From NCBI RefSeq assembly GCF_003287455.1, contig NZ_PRLC01000014.1:27806-91805 (forward strand): a DNA stretch of 64,000 nucleotides, in the 5' to 3' direction. The notes beneath the pieces were generated by a model. It did not search any database and was not told where the DNA came from. It saw nothing but the letters and a program-made list of their open reading frames with translations. Source of the stretch: Faecalibacterium hattorii (GTDB lineage: Bacteria; Bacillota; Clostridia; Oscillospirales; Ruminococcaceae). Of this stretch, positions 46,725-55,060 are shown piece after piece. Every line of letters starts with the position of its first letter. Within the stretch, counting starts at the first letter, position 1. The position numbers and the translations under genes are program-made.

Positions 46725-46764
46725 AAAAAGGCGGTGCCCGCCGCAAAGCAGGTACCGCCTTTTT
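46725..46764 (-). terminator. Terminator after dctM
   Basis: AAAAAGGCGGT (46725-46735) pairs with ACCGCCTTTTT (46754-46764). It ends the histidine kinase-to-dctM unit ahead of the second dctP. Confidence 0.85.
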
Positions 46765-46787
46765 AGGAGAAGAAGGGAATCTCTCAG

Positions 46788-48089
46788 TTACATCAGGCCC
46801 ATTGCCTGCGGCAGTGCGGTAGACACCGCCGGGATAAAGGTGACCAGCAGCAGGCCTCCGATGATGGCCACATAGTACATAAGCATGTACGGCATGACCT
46901 TGGAAAGCGAGGTGCGGCCCACCTTGATGCCAACAAACAGGGCGTTGCCCACAGGCGGGGTGATGTTGCCGATGCACAGGTTATACACGAGGATCAGACC
47001 GAACTGGATGGTGCTCATGCCAAAGCTCTGACAGATGGGCAGGAACAGCGGGGTGAAGATGAGGATGGCCGGGGTCACATCCATAAAGGTGCCGGACACC
47101 AGCAGGATCACGTTCATGATGAGCAGGATGATGTACTTGTTGCTGGTCAGGCTCAGCAGGGCTGCTGCAACCGCATCCGGGATCTGCAAAAAGGCCATGA
47201 CCCAGCCCAGAATGTTGGAAACACCCACAAGGAACACCACCATGCCGGACATCTTGGCAGAGTCCACGATGATCTTCCACAGGCTCTTCAGGTTGATGGA
47301 GCGGTAGCAGAAGGCAAGGATCAGCGCATAGACAACGGCAATGGCAGAGCCTTCGGTGGCAGAGAACACACCGCCGATGATGCCGCCGATGACCACGATG
47401 ATCAGGGAGAGCGAAGGCAGGGCGCGCAGGGTGCAGACGCCGAGATTTTTCCAGTCAAATTTGCCGGGGGTGCCCTTATAGCCCAGCTTGACCGCCAGCA
47501 GCACGCCCACCACGCAGCAGCACAGCGCCCAGATGATGCCGGGAATGTAACCGGCCATGAACAGCGCAGCCACAGAGGTGCCGCCGGATGCCAGCGAGTA
47601 GGTAATCAAGGCGTTGGACGGCGGGATCAGCAAACCGGAGCAGGAGGAAGCGGCATTGGTGGCAGCGGTCACAGCGGGGTCGTAGCCCTGCTCGTCGGCA
47701 CCGTCGCGGATCATGGAGCCAACGGCAGCAGCCGCAGCGGAAGCAGAGCCGGAGATGGCACCGAACAGGGCGTTGGTGCCGATGTTGGTCACCAGCAGTG
47801 CGCCGGGCATCTTGCCCAGAATGGCCATGACGAAATCCACCAGACGCTTGGCGATGCCGCCCTGATTCATAATGTTGCCGGCCAGAATAAAGAACGGGAT
47901 GGCGGTCAGGCTGAACTTGCTCATGCCCACAAAGGTGCGCTGGGCAGCGGTCAGCACGGCAACATTCAGATCAATGGAAGAAAGAATGGCAGTCAGGGAA
48001 GAGACTGCAATGGCGTACGAGATGGGCACGCCGAGGAACAGCAGCACCAGCAGCACTGCCAGAATTACGAGTAACGCTTGAATTGCCAC
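46788..48089 (-). CDS. dctM: TRAP transporter large permease (DctM)
   Basis: A 433-residue membrane protein that forms the Na+-coupled transport core. It has about twelve hydrophobic segments and DctM hallmarks: LFLGVPISYAIAVSSL, IPFFILAGNIMNQGGIAKRLVDF, GTNALFGAISGSASAAAAAVGSMI and PSNALITYSLASGGTSVAALF, plus a late NITPPVGNALFVG. The start is GTG at 48089 behind GGAGGACTAAGCT, four bases after the dctQ stop. Confidence 0.95.
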   Translation of the reverse strand: MAIQALLVILAVLLVLLFLGVPISYAIAVSSLTAILSSIDLNVAVLTAAQRTFVGMSKFSLTAIPFFILAGNIMNQGGIAKRLVDFVMAILGKMPGALLVTNIGTNALFGAISGSASAAAAAVGSMIRDGADEQGYDPAVTAATNAASSCSGLLIPPSNALITYSLASGGTSVAALFMAGYIPGIIWALCCCVVGVLLAVKLGYKGTPGKFDWKNLGVCTLRALPSLSLIIVVIGGIIGGVFSATEGSAIAVVYALILAFCYRSINLKSLWKIIVDSAKMSGMVVFLVGVSNILGWVMAFLQIPDAVAAALLSLTSNKYIILLIMNVILLVSGTFMDVTPAILIFTPLFLPICQSFGMSTIQFGLILVYNLCIGNITPPVGNALFVGIKVGRTSLSKVMPYMLMYYVAIIGGLLLVTFIPAVSTALPQAMGLM

Positions 48090-48092
48090 AGC

Positions 48093-48647
48093 TTAGTCCT
48101 CCTTATTTTCCTTGTCGGCATCGGCAGCCATTTCGGCTTCCACCTTTGCAAAGTCTGCATCCTCCGGGGTATCCAGACAGATGGAGCCGTTTGCAATGCC
48201 GATAATGTTCAGCACGGAATACACCAGAATAATCACGCCGCAGATGGGCATGACCCAGTAGAAGACGCCCACGGCAACGCCCAGCGAGGAGGTCTGCTGT
48301 CCCATGGCCAACTGGGACACCTGAAAACCGCCGAACACCAGAATGGTCGCAGAGAAGATGAAGGCGATGACCTCAGCAAAGATGTGGAACGCCTTGCGCA
48401 TGGTGGGGTTGAACCGATCCACCAGCACGGGAATGTTCATGTGGCCGCGCTCGCCGGAGACGATGGTGGCACCCAGCATGGTGCTCCAGCCGAACAGATA
48501 ACCCACCAGCTCTTCCGACCATGTGGAGGGAGAGTTGAAGATATAACGCACGATGACCTGATAGGTGGTCAGCACCACCATGACCGTCATGCTCAGACCT
48601 GCCAGCAGGTTGAGCACCTTGTTCAGGGTATTTCTCAGTTTTTCCAT
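48093..48647 (-). CDS. dctQ: TRAP transporter small permease (DctQ)
   Basis: A 184-residue membrane protein with four hydrophobic helices, the small subunit that pairs with DctM. VIVRYIFNSPSTWSEELVGYLFGWSTMLGA (in parts) is the usual DctQ signature with the conserved Trp-Ser-Glu-Glu. The C-terminus is acidic and lysine rich. It follows dctP by 11 bases behind AGGAGGAGC. Confidence 0.92.
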   Translation of the reverse strand: MEKLRNTLNKVLNLLAGLSMTVMVVLTTYQVIVRYIFNSPSTWSEELVGYLFGWSTMLGATIVSGERGHMNIPVLVDRFNPTMRKAFHIFAEVIAFIFSATILVFGGFQVSQLAMGQQTSSLGVAVGVFYWVMPICGVIILVYSVLNIIGIANGSICLDTPEDADFAKVEAEMAADADKENKED

Positions 48648-48658
48648 GATGCTCCTCC

Positions 48659-49684
48659 TCAGTCCGCAGTATGGGCAGCGTTGTGCTGCTGGATCAGGTC
48701 ATAAATGGGCTGCAACTCCGGGTTTGCTGCCAGCACGGAATCGTGCAGGGGGGCCATAGCCTCCTGAAACGGTGCAGTGTCCGGGTAAATAAAGTTGACA
48801 TGCTGCTCATTCTCGGCCTTATCTTTCGCCTCAGCCACAGCATCCTCCCAAGCATCCTGCTCGGTGCGCTTCACGATCTGGAAGCCCTCTTCAAAGATCG
48901 CGCGCTCCTCGTCGCTGAGTTCGTTCAGGAAGGCGTAGTTTGCCACCAGCAGATCCGGCACCATCTGGTGCATATCGTAGGAGTAATATTTGCAGATATC
49001 GCCGTGACCGTTATCGGTCAGAGCCAGCTCGTTGTTCTCGGCACCATCCAGAATACCGGCCTGCAACGCGGTGTACACATCGCCGAAGCCCATGGGCGTA
49101 GCGGTGCCGCCCAGCAGACGCATCATTTCCACGTTGGTGGGCGACTGCTGCACGCGGATCTTCAGACCCTTCAGGTCGGAGGGCTGGTTGATGGGGGTCT
49201 TGATGGTGTAGAAGTTGCGGGTGCCAGCATCCAGCCATGCCACCGTTTCCAGACCGGCCTTGGAAGTGGTCTTGAAAATGGGGTCCGTCACCTCGGGGTC
49301 GTCCATGGCCTCGTGGTAGGCTTCTACGCTGGAGAACAGGTAAGGCAGGTTGAAGATTTGGTATTTGGCACTGAAGGTCTCCATGATGGCAGTGGACGCC
49401 ACCACAAAGTCGATGGCACCGGTCTGGGTCAGCTGCACCATTTCGGTCTGGGAGCCCAGCAACTCGCTGGGGTACACCTCCACACGGTACTTGTCGCCCA
49501 GCTTCTCGTTGATGTAGTTGGCAAAGGCTTCCAGTCCCAGATGATCCGGGTGGGTCTGGGACTGCACATGGCCGATGCGCACGATCTTGCGGTCGTCACC
49601 GGAGCCGGCACCGCAGCCGGTAAGCATCATGCTGCTGGTCAGTGCCACTGCGCCCATCAGCGACAAAAACGTTCTTCTCTTCAT
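48659..49684 (-). CDS. dctP: TRAP transporter solute-binding lipoprotein (DctP), first copy
   Basis: A 341-residue substrate receptor. The signal contains KRRTFLSLMG and the lipobox MLTGC (Cys at about 23). Core motifs: HPDHLGLEAFANYINEKLGD, AWLDAGTRNFYTIKTPI, LKGLKIRVQQSPTNVEMMRLLGG with the ligand-binding Arg, and GILDGAENNELAL. It differs clearly from the second DctP, so the island may take up two related acids through one permease. The second in-frame ATG at 49684 is preferred for spacing from GAGAGG. Confidence 0.92.
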   Translation of the reverse strand: MKRRTFLSLMGAVALTSSMMLTGCGAGSGDDRKIVRIGHVQSQTHPDHLGLEAFANYINEKLGDKYRVEVYPSELLGSQTEMVQLTQTGAIDFVVASTAIMETFSAKYQIFNLPYLFSSVEAYHEAMDDPEVTDPIFKTTSKAGLETVAWLDAGTRNFYTIKTPINQPSDLKGLKIRVQQSPTNVEMMRLLGGTATPMGFGDVYTALQAGILDGAENNELALTDNGHGDICKYYSYDMHQMVPDLLVANYAFLNELSDEERAIFEEGFQIVKRTEQDAWEDAVAEAKDKAENEQHVNFIYPDTAPFQEAMAPLHDSVLAANPELQPIYDLIQQHNAAHTAD

Positions 49685-49844
49685 GAATGGCATCCTCTCT
49701 TTTCGCGTTCTTTCTATGATTATATTTTAACAACTCGTTCATTTTTGCGAAACCGGATTATTTTGTGAAACGCAGTACGATTTTGTCTTTGTTGTATCCA
49801 AGTACAATTTTTGTGTTTTTTGGACGAAAAAAACTGGCAAAAAC

Positions 49845-49895
49845 AAAAAAGCACCCGTTCCTCTCCTGTACACAGGCAGGAAAGAACGGGTGCTT
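49845..49895 (-). terminator. Terminator after the AraC-type response regulator
   Basis: AAGCACCCGTTC (49849-49860) pairs with GAACGGGTGCTT (49884-49895). On the minus strand a TTTTTTG tail follows, so the regulator transcript ends before dctP. Confidence 0.85.
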
Positions 49896-49909
49896 CCTTG
49901 TAATCCGAT

Positions 49910-50701
49910 TTATCCTTGTGCCGCTTTTTCCGCTGCGGCTACGCGGTATTCCGAAGGGGTCTGGCCAGTCAGGCGCTTGAACACCCTTGTAAAATAGTTG
50001 GCGTCGCTGTAACCCACAGCAGCGCCGATATCCTTCAGGCTCAGGCGCGGGTCCAAAATCAGCTGGCGCGCCTTGTTCACCCGGTATTCGTTCAGGTAGG
50101 CCGAAAAGTTCACCTTAAAGCACTGCTTGAACAGCTTGCAGAAGTAGGCGTCCGAGTAGCGCAGCGCGGCGGCGGCATCCTGCATGGAGATATCCTCCCT
50201 ATAGTGGGCGTCGATGAAGCGGCTGATCTCGGCACGGATGATGGCGGTACGCATATCCTCGTCCTCTTCCCGACGGACAGGCTGCTCAGGCGCAGGGGGC
50301 TGTGCCGGGCGGACAGGCAGCGGCACCGACACCTGCCGGATGGCATTTTCCACCGCGAATACCAGTTCCTGCTCGTTGTAAGGCTTGAGCAGATAGTCCA
50401 TCGCTCGTACAGAGATTGCTTGCCGTGCATAGTCGAACTTATCAAAGCCGGTCAGGAACAGGATGGCGCAATTTCTGTCGGTTTCTCGGATCTTGCGCGC
50501 CACCTCCAGCCCGGTGAGACCCGGCATTTCAATGTCCAGCACAGCCACCTGCGGCGCTTCGCGGGCAAAAATTTCCAGAGCCTCTCTGCCGTTTTTTGCT
50601 TCATACAGGCAGATCAGATCTCCCAGATACTTCTGCAAAGTCCGGCACAGCACCTTGCGCTCGATCAATTCATCCTCTGCCACCAGCAATTTGCACTTCA
50701 C
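49910..50701 (-). CDS. Response regulator with AraC-type DNA-binding domain
   Basis: A 263-residue two-component regulator. The receiver domain has VAEDE, Asp in VAVLDIEMPGLTG (about 56) and Lys in DYLLKPYNEQE (about 106). The C-terminal AraC domain has two helix-turn-helix units (ISMQDAAAALRYSDAYFCKLFKQ and SLKDIGAAVGYSDANYFTRVFKRLTG, in parts). The start is GTG at 50701, overlapping the kinase stop (GTGA). With the kinase it should control the adjacent TRAP genes in response to the transported acid. Confidence 0.92.
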   Translation of the reverse strand: MKCKLLVAEDELIERKVLCRTLQKYLGDLICLYEAKNGREALEIFAREAPQVAVLDIEMPGLTGLEVARKIRETDRNCAILFLTGFDKFDYARQAISVRAMDYLLKPYNEQELVFAVENAIRQVSVPLPVRPAQPPAPEQPVRREEDEDMRTAIIRAEISRFIDAHYREDISMQDAAAALRYSDAYFCKLFKQCFKVNFSAYLNEYRVNKARQLILDPRLSLKDIGAAVGYSDANYFTRVFKRLTGQTPSEYRVAAAEKAAQG

Positions 50702-52185
50702 GAAAGCGTCTCCTCCTTTTCTTCCGGCTGCTGCGTCTGCGGGAGCTCAAACCGCACCACAGTACCGCAGTCTGCGCGGCTGTATATCTGCATTTTTCCG
50801 CCCGGATACAGCATCCCGATACGGCGGGAAATGTTTCCAAGACCAATACTGCGTCCGGTCTGCTCGCTCTGGGCAATTTTAGTTTGCACAGCGTCCAGCT
50901 CCTCTTTGTTCATTCCCCTGCCGTTGTCCGCGACCGTGAGCACCAGCACCTTGCCCTGCATCCATGCCCGCAGCAGGATGCGTCCGCCTTCCTCGCGGGA
51001 CTTGAGCCCGTGCGAGTAAGCGTTTTCCACCACCGGCTGCAGCATAAAGGACGGCACCAAAACCGCCGCAGGCTGCACCCGGATGCTTTTTTCAACGGTA
51101 ATGCGTCCATCGAACCGCATCTGCTGCAAATAAATGTAATCCTCCAGCCCGTCCAGTTCCTCCTCCAGCGTGATCTGCTGGCGCTTAGTGCGCAGATTGT
51201 GCCGGAACAAATTGCCCAGATGCACGATCATCTGGTCGGTGGTGGAAGCATCCTCCAGCCGCGCCATGCAGGAGATCATGTTCAGGGTGTTGAACAGAAA
51301 ATGCGGATTCACCTGACTTTTCAGCACCTCCAGCCGGGTGTGCTCCAGATCTTTTTCCAGTGCAAGGTTCCGCACCTCTTCCCGGTGCAAGGCCTGCTGC
51401 GTGGTCAGTTGCTGCGCCATGGCGTGCTTCATCTGGTTAAAGGTTCCCGTCAGCCGCCCCACTTCGTCGCTGCTTTTCACCGGAAGATCCGGGCTTGAAA
51501 GATCCCCCTCGGCAATGCTGCGGGAGGCCTGTGCCAACCGCAGCAGCGGACGCACCACCGCGCGGCTCAGCACCCGGATGAGCAGCAGCATCAGTACACC
51601 CGCCGTCAGGAACAGCCCCAGATACAGCCACGGCAAATACCGGATGCGGGTCGCTGTGCTGCTGTAAAGGGCGTTTTCCTGCTCCAGCGTGGCCTGTGTC
51701 AGCCGCAGCGCATACTCGGCAAGGTAGTCTTGCAGCGCCATCACATGATACATCTGTTCAATGTAGGTATCTGCCGAGGGGGAAAGCTGCAAAAAGGCAT
51801 CCCGCTCCTGCCGATAGCCCGCATACCCTTGCAAAAGGTTCCATGTACGGGCATAGCGCTCTTCACCGATGCGGACGTAATCGAAGGGCAGGGCCGCAAG
51901 GCTCTGCTCGGCAGCGGTACAGGCGGCGGCATAGGCCTGTTCGGTTTCAGAAGTAGGCTGGCGCACATAGCGTGCAAAGGCCTGTGTTTCGTCCTTGAGG
52001 GCGTTTTGCACCGTATAGCAGACGGCGTTGTCGGCCAGCAGCATATCAAAGGAGCGTACCGTCCACTGACCTGCCATGGTAGCAATGCCAGTGGAAAGCA
52101 TGGTGACCAGCAAAATCGCGGCAAGCCATGCCGTGACCTTGCGGCGCAGGGATATACCACCCTGCGCGGTTTTGTTCCGTGCCAT
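50698..52185 (-). CDS. Sensor histidine kinase with HAMP domain (HisKA_7TM/YesM type)
   Basis: A 495-residue membrane kinase: an N-terminal helix at about 14-34, an extracytoplasmic sensor region, a second helix near 170-190, a HAMP linker (RPLLRLAQASRSIAEGDLSSP), the His_kinase motif VLKSQVNPHFLFNTLNMISCMARL with phospho-His in NPHFLFN, and a HATPase domain (LQPVVENAYSHGL, VLTVADNGRGMN). This is the YesM/LytS class usually paired with AraC-type regulators. Start at 52185 follows CAGGAGGGAAAGCGT. First gene of the TRAP regulatory unit. Confidence 0.92.
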   Translation of the reverse strand: MARNKTAQGGISLRRKVTAWLAAILLVTMLSTGIATMAGQWTVRSFDMLLADNAVCYTVQNALKDETQAFARYVRQPTSETEQAYAAACTAAEQSLAALPFDYVRIGEERYARTWNLLQGYAGYRQERDAFLQLSPSADTYIEQMYHVMALQDYLAEYALRLTQATLEQENALYSSTATRIRYLPWLYLGLFLTAGVLMLLLIRVLSRAVVRPLLRLAQASRSIAEGDLSSPDLPVKSSDEVGRLTGTFNQMKHAMAQQLTTQQALHREEVRNLALEKDLEHTRLEVLKSQVNPHFLFNTLNMISCMARLEDASTTDQMIVHLGNLFRHNLRTKRQQITLEEELDGLEDYIYLQQMRFDGRITVEKSIRVQPAAVLVPSFMLQPVVENAYSHGLKSREEGGRILLRAWMQGKVLVLTVADNGRGMNKEELDAVQTKIAQSEQTGRSIGLGNISRRIGMLYPGGKMQIYSRADCGTVVRFELPQTQQPEEKEETLS

Positions 52186-52258
52186 ACGCTTTCCCTCCTG
52201 CCCTTGCAGCACCCGGTCTTTTTTATAAGTATAATGATCTCCCGGAAAAAGTGCAACT

Positions 52259-52295
52259 GCAAAAAGCACCGGTTTCCGCAAAGAAACCGGTGCTT
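52259..52295 (-). terminator. Terminator of the Crp/Fnr-type regulator gene
   Basis: AAGCACCGGTTTC (52264-52276) pairs with GAAACCGGTGCTT (52283-52295), and T residues follow on the minus strand. Confidence 0.88.
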
Positions 52296-52315
52296 GCAAG
52301 CAGCGTGCCAAGCTG

Positions 52316-52981
52316 TCAGCGGGTCAACAACTGAAAATGATTCCGCTTTGTGACCAACAGCCCTTCCTTTTGCAGCTTGGAAAGTTCTGCCGACATGGCA
52401 GCACGCTCCACGCAGAGAAAATCCGCCAGCTGCTGACGGTCAAAGGGAATGTCAAAGGAGAGGGCGGACTGCCGGATGGACTCGGCGGACAGGTAGGACA
52501 GCAGCTTTTCGCGGGTGGTCCGTTTGCTGACATGGGTGATCTTATCGTTAAAAAGCAATATTTTGTTTGCCAGAACGCTGACCAGATTGCGGATGAGTTT
52601 CTGGTGGTGGTCACAGACGGTGGGGCAGGAGGTGAGCAGCCGCTTGACGTTCAGCAGCAGGATCTCGCAATCCTCCTCTGCCACCACGCTGATGTTCAGG
52701 ATGGCACCGGGAGTGGCGGCGTAAGGTTCGCCGAAAAAGTCTCCGGTATTGCACTTGGACAGGATGTTGCGGTGTCCCCAAAGATCCTCCTGAATCACAA
52801 GGGTGGAGCCGGACAGCACAAGTCCCATGACCTCCGTGGAATCTCCGGCACGGAAGATATAGGAGCCCCGGTGTCGGGTGATTTTCGCTGCACTGACGCA
52901 GTGCAGGATGGACAAAATCTCATCGTCGGTAAGCCCGGTAAAAAAGGGGCAGTTCCGCAGAACAGGCAGATAGTTTTGCAT
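52316..52981 (-). CDS. Crp/Fnr-family transcription regulator
   Basis: A 221-residue regulator with an N-terminal cyclic-nucleotide-binding-like beta barrel (IFRAGDSTEVMGLVLSGSTLVIQ, GDFFGEPYAATPG) and a C-terminal winged helix (IPFDRQQLADFLCVERAAMSAELSKLQKEGLL, in parts). Unlike oxygen-sensing Fnr it has no N-terminal Cys cluster. It is divergent from the truncated ferredoxin-like gene at 53079, and in related genomes such regulators often sit next to that Fe-S protein, so it probably controlled it. Start at 52981 follows AGGAGGGCTTTT. Confidence 0.9.
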   Translation of the reverse strand: MQNYLPVLRNCPFFTGLTDDEILSILHCVSAAKITRHRGSYIFRAGDSTEVMGLVLSGSTLVIQEDLWGHRNILSKCNTGDFFGEPYAATPGAILNISVVAEEDCEILLLNVKRLLTSCPTVCDHHQKLIRNLVSVLANKILLFNDKITHVSKRTTREKLLSYLSAESIRQSALSFDIPFDRQQLADFLCVERAAMSAELSKLQKEGLLVTKRNHFQLLTR

Positions 52982-53078
52982 AAAAGCCCTCCTTGTTGGA
53001 ATTCAAACATACAAGTTGCCTTTAGTATACTATAATGAACCTGCAAATCAAAAACACCCACAATAGGAGAGTATAGAT

Positions 53079-53198
53079 ATGATTCGGAAGATCATCCATA
53101 TTGACGAAGAAAAATGCAACGGCTGCGGCTTGTGCGCAACCGTTTGCCACGAGGGAGCCATCGACATCATCAACGGCAAGGCAAAGCTGGTGCGGTAA
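53079..53198 (+). pseudogene. Truncated 4Fe-4S ferredoxin-type protein
   Basis: A 39-codon frame with one complete 4Fe-4S motif (C-x2-C-x2-C-x3-C: CNGCGLCATVCHEGAI) that stops at TAA right after KAKLVR. In related proteins a second cluster and a large C-terminal domain follow at this point, so this is the 5' piece of a longer gene. A good ribosome site (AATAGGAGAG) and start remain. The break coincides with the left edge of the recombinase-flanked segment, suggesting that integration or deletion removed the rest. Confidence 0.78.
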
Positions 53199-53355
53199 AA
53201 TTCTGGATTGAATACACCGGGCAGACCGATATGTACCCAGTTTTCTGGACACTGGATCAAAATTGAATCATTATGAATCCATCATGGATGCTTCTCTGAA
53301 TTTATAGCAATTCAACTTTTTAATGCAACAGCAACAACGTTGAATTGCATATCTC

Positions 53356-53526
53356 ATGGGAAAGCGGATTCGGCCCGATTTCCTGAGCCAGCATTTCCCA
53401 GATTTTCTGGTAGCACATCAGATGAAGCATATCCGTTTCCACGACCTGCGCCACCCGTATGTCAAGCACACGACAAAAAATATATCCTGCAAAAGCAGAA
53501 ATCCCAAACTACCAATTTCGATTTGA
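53356..53526 (+). pseudogene. Tyrosine recombinase (integrase) fragment, left copy
   Basis: The first 98 bases match 58270-58367 with about three differences and encode MGKRIRPDFLSQHFPDF followed by the first catalytic box IRFHDLRH (Arg of the C-terminal catalytic set). After HDLRH the frame leaves integrase sequence and ends at TGA 53524. The His and Tyr boxes are lost. The fragment is in direct orientation with the copy at 58.3 kb. Confidence 0.85.
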
Positions 53527-53547
53527 TAGTCTGGGGTTTCTGTTTTT
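53497..53547 (+). terminator. Hairpin terminator after the left integrase fragment
   Basis: AGAAATCCCAAACTA pairs imperfectly with TAGTCTGGGGTTTCT, followed by a T run at 53543-53547. Confidence 0.75.
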
Positions 53548-53699
53548 GTGTTGCATTAGTACCGTTATTCCTGTTGAAAATGCCGGTCACTGTCTGGCAT
53601 TTTCATATCACTAACAGCCATCAAGGTTTTTTAATTATAACAGACAGTGTCTATTAAATTATCCCATGTGCTAAAGCATCAGTCATAGTACTTTCTATG

Positions 53700-53990
53700 C
53701 TAACTTAAGCCGTTCGGATTCTTTTCGAGGTAGTTCTGGTGGTATTCCTCGGCAGGATAGAAGTTTTTGAGCGGGCCGATCTCCACGAAGAATTTTTCGC
53801 TGCGGCCGCGCTCGATCTCCGCGATGCGCTTCACCGTCTCTCTCGCGCTTTCGTTGGTGAAGTAAACGCCGGTCTGGTACTGGCTGCCGCGGTCGTTGCC
53901 CTGCCGGTTTTGCACCGTGGGGTCGATGACATAGAAGTAGGCCAGCAGCAGCACCGAGGCGAAAAGCAGTGCCAATACGCTTCGATACAT
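53700..53990 (-). pseudogene. msrA: Decayed exported methionine sulfoxide reductase (MsrA)
   Basis: The start is intact: AGAGGAAACGTG precedes an ATG and the first 18 residues look like a signal peptide (YRSVLALLFASVLLL). This is fused at once to the C-terminal half of MsrA (YFYVIDPTVQNRQGNDRGSQYQTGVYF, seen in blocks, and FYPAEEYHQNYLEKNPNG). The first half of the domain with the catalytic GCFWG Cys is missing, and the usual NPNGYC end is replaced by GLS-stop. An internal deletion at a CTGCTGGC-like repeat plus a 3' truncation explains this. The protein cannot reduce methionine sulfoxide. Confidence 0.82.
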
Positions 53991-54088
53991 CACGTTTCCT
54001 CTTTTCAGGGGAATCAGGACTCACTCCGACCCTTCGAGCGCCATGGGCAATGCAGCGGCGCACAGCAGGCGCTTTTTTAAATCTCGGG

Positions 54089-55048
54089 TCAGCCCACATC
54101 GGCGGCGAGCGCCTGCTCGATGAGCTTTTGCAGCGTCTCCGCCTGCTTCTTTTCTGTGATGGCTCCTACGATGGGTTCACCCACGATATTGCCGCTGCGG
54201 TCGACCACATAGGTGGTGGGATAAGCAAAGATGTTGGTAGTAAACTTTCCCGCCTCACCATCTGAGTCAAAATACACATTCTGATAGGTGGCGCCCTTCT
54301 TGGCCAGCACGTCCTTCGCCTCGGAAATCGCTGCCTCGTCGCCGTCCAGCGTGAAGGTGTTGACACCGATGAGTGCGCCGCCCTTCTTCGCAAGCTCCTT
54401 GTTCAGTGCGTCCAGCTCGGAAAGCTCGCCCACGCAGGGATTGCAGGTGGTGAACCAGAAATTCACCACGGTGACGGCGTTGGCGGAGAACAGCTCGTCG
54501 CTCTTCACCGGATTCCCATCCAAGTCTTTGCCCTCAAATGCGGGGAACTTCTGCATACTGCCGTCGTCGGGCGGATTGGTCATGTCGCTGCCTGCGGGCA
54601 CGCTCATATCGCCGTCGATGGATTCCTGCATGATCTCGGGGTACTTGTTTTCCAGCTCGGTCAGCTTGTTCTCGATATTGCTGATCTCCGTGGCCGACTC
54701 CTTCAGCATCTCATACTCTTCGTCGGTGAACTGGTCTTTGGCACCCTCGATGGTATCCAGCAGGAAGTCGCCGTAGTTTTTGCCGTCCTCCTGCATGGTC
54801 ATGCCCTTATCGGCCGCCATGAACACCTTCTCCCAGAGTTCGGCATTTTCCGACAGGAGCGCGTTTTCCCGCTCCAGCAGCTCCTTGTGCAGAGCGAACG
54901 CCTCCTCGGCAGTTTTCGGCTCGCCGGTCATGGCGGAGCTGTCTCCGCTCATATCCGCCTGCTTGTCGTTGTCCTTTGCGCCGCAGGCTGCAAGGGAGAG
55001 CAGCATCATCGCGCACAGCATCAGAGCCAGTATCTTCTTTGCGTTCAT
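54089..55048 (-). CDS. TlpA-family thiol-disulfide lipoprotein
   Basis: A 319-residue exported thioredoxin-like protein. The lipobox is LSLAAC (Cys at about 22). An acidic, mainly helical region (about 40-150) is followed by a redoxin domain with VTVVNFWFTTCNPCVGELSEL, in which CNPC is the redox pair, and cis-Pro in FAYPTTYVVDRSG. It should carry electrons from the membrane polyferredoxin encoded upstream to an extracytoplasmic acceptor, most likely MsrA, now decayed downstream. 12 bases separate it from the polyferredoxin gene. Confidence 0.9.
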   Translation of the reverse strand: MNAKKILALMLCAMMLLSLAACGAKDNDKQADMSGDSSAMTGEPKTAEEAFALHKELLERENALLSENAELWEKVFMAADKGMTMQEDGKNYGDFLLDTIEGAKDQFTDEEYEMLKESATEISNIENKLTELENKYPEIMQESIDGDMSVPAGSDMTNPPDDGSMQKFPAFEGKDLDGNPVKSDELFSANAVTVVNFWFTTCNPCVGELSELDALNKELAKKGGALIGVNTFTLDGDEAAISEAKDVLAKKGATYQNVYFDSDGEAGKFTTNIFAYPTTYVVDRSGNIVGEPIVGAITEKKQAETLQKLIEQALAADVG

Positions 55049-55060
55049 ATTCGTTTCTCC

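Noticed and set aside
53022..53260. Minus-strand small frames opposite the truncated ferredoxin-like gene
   Set aside because: They mirror the Cys motif codons and have no start signal.
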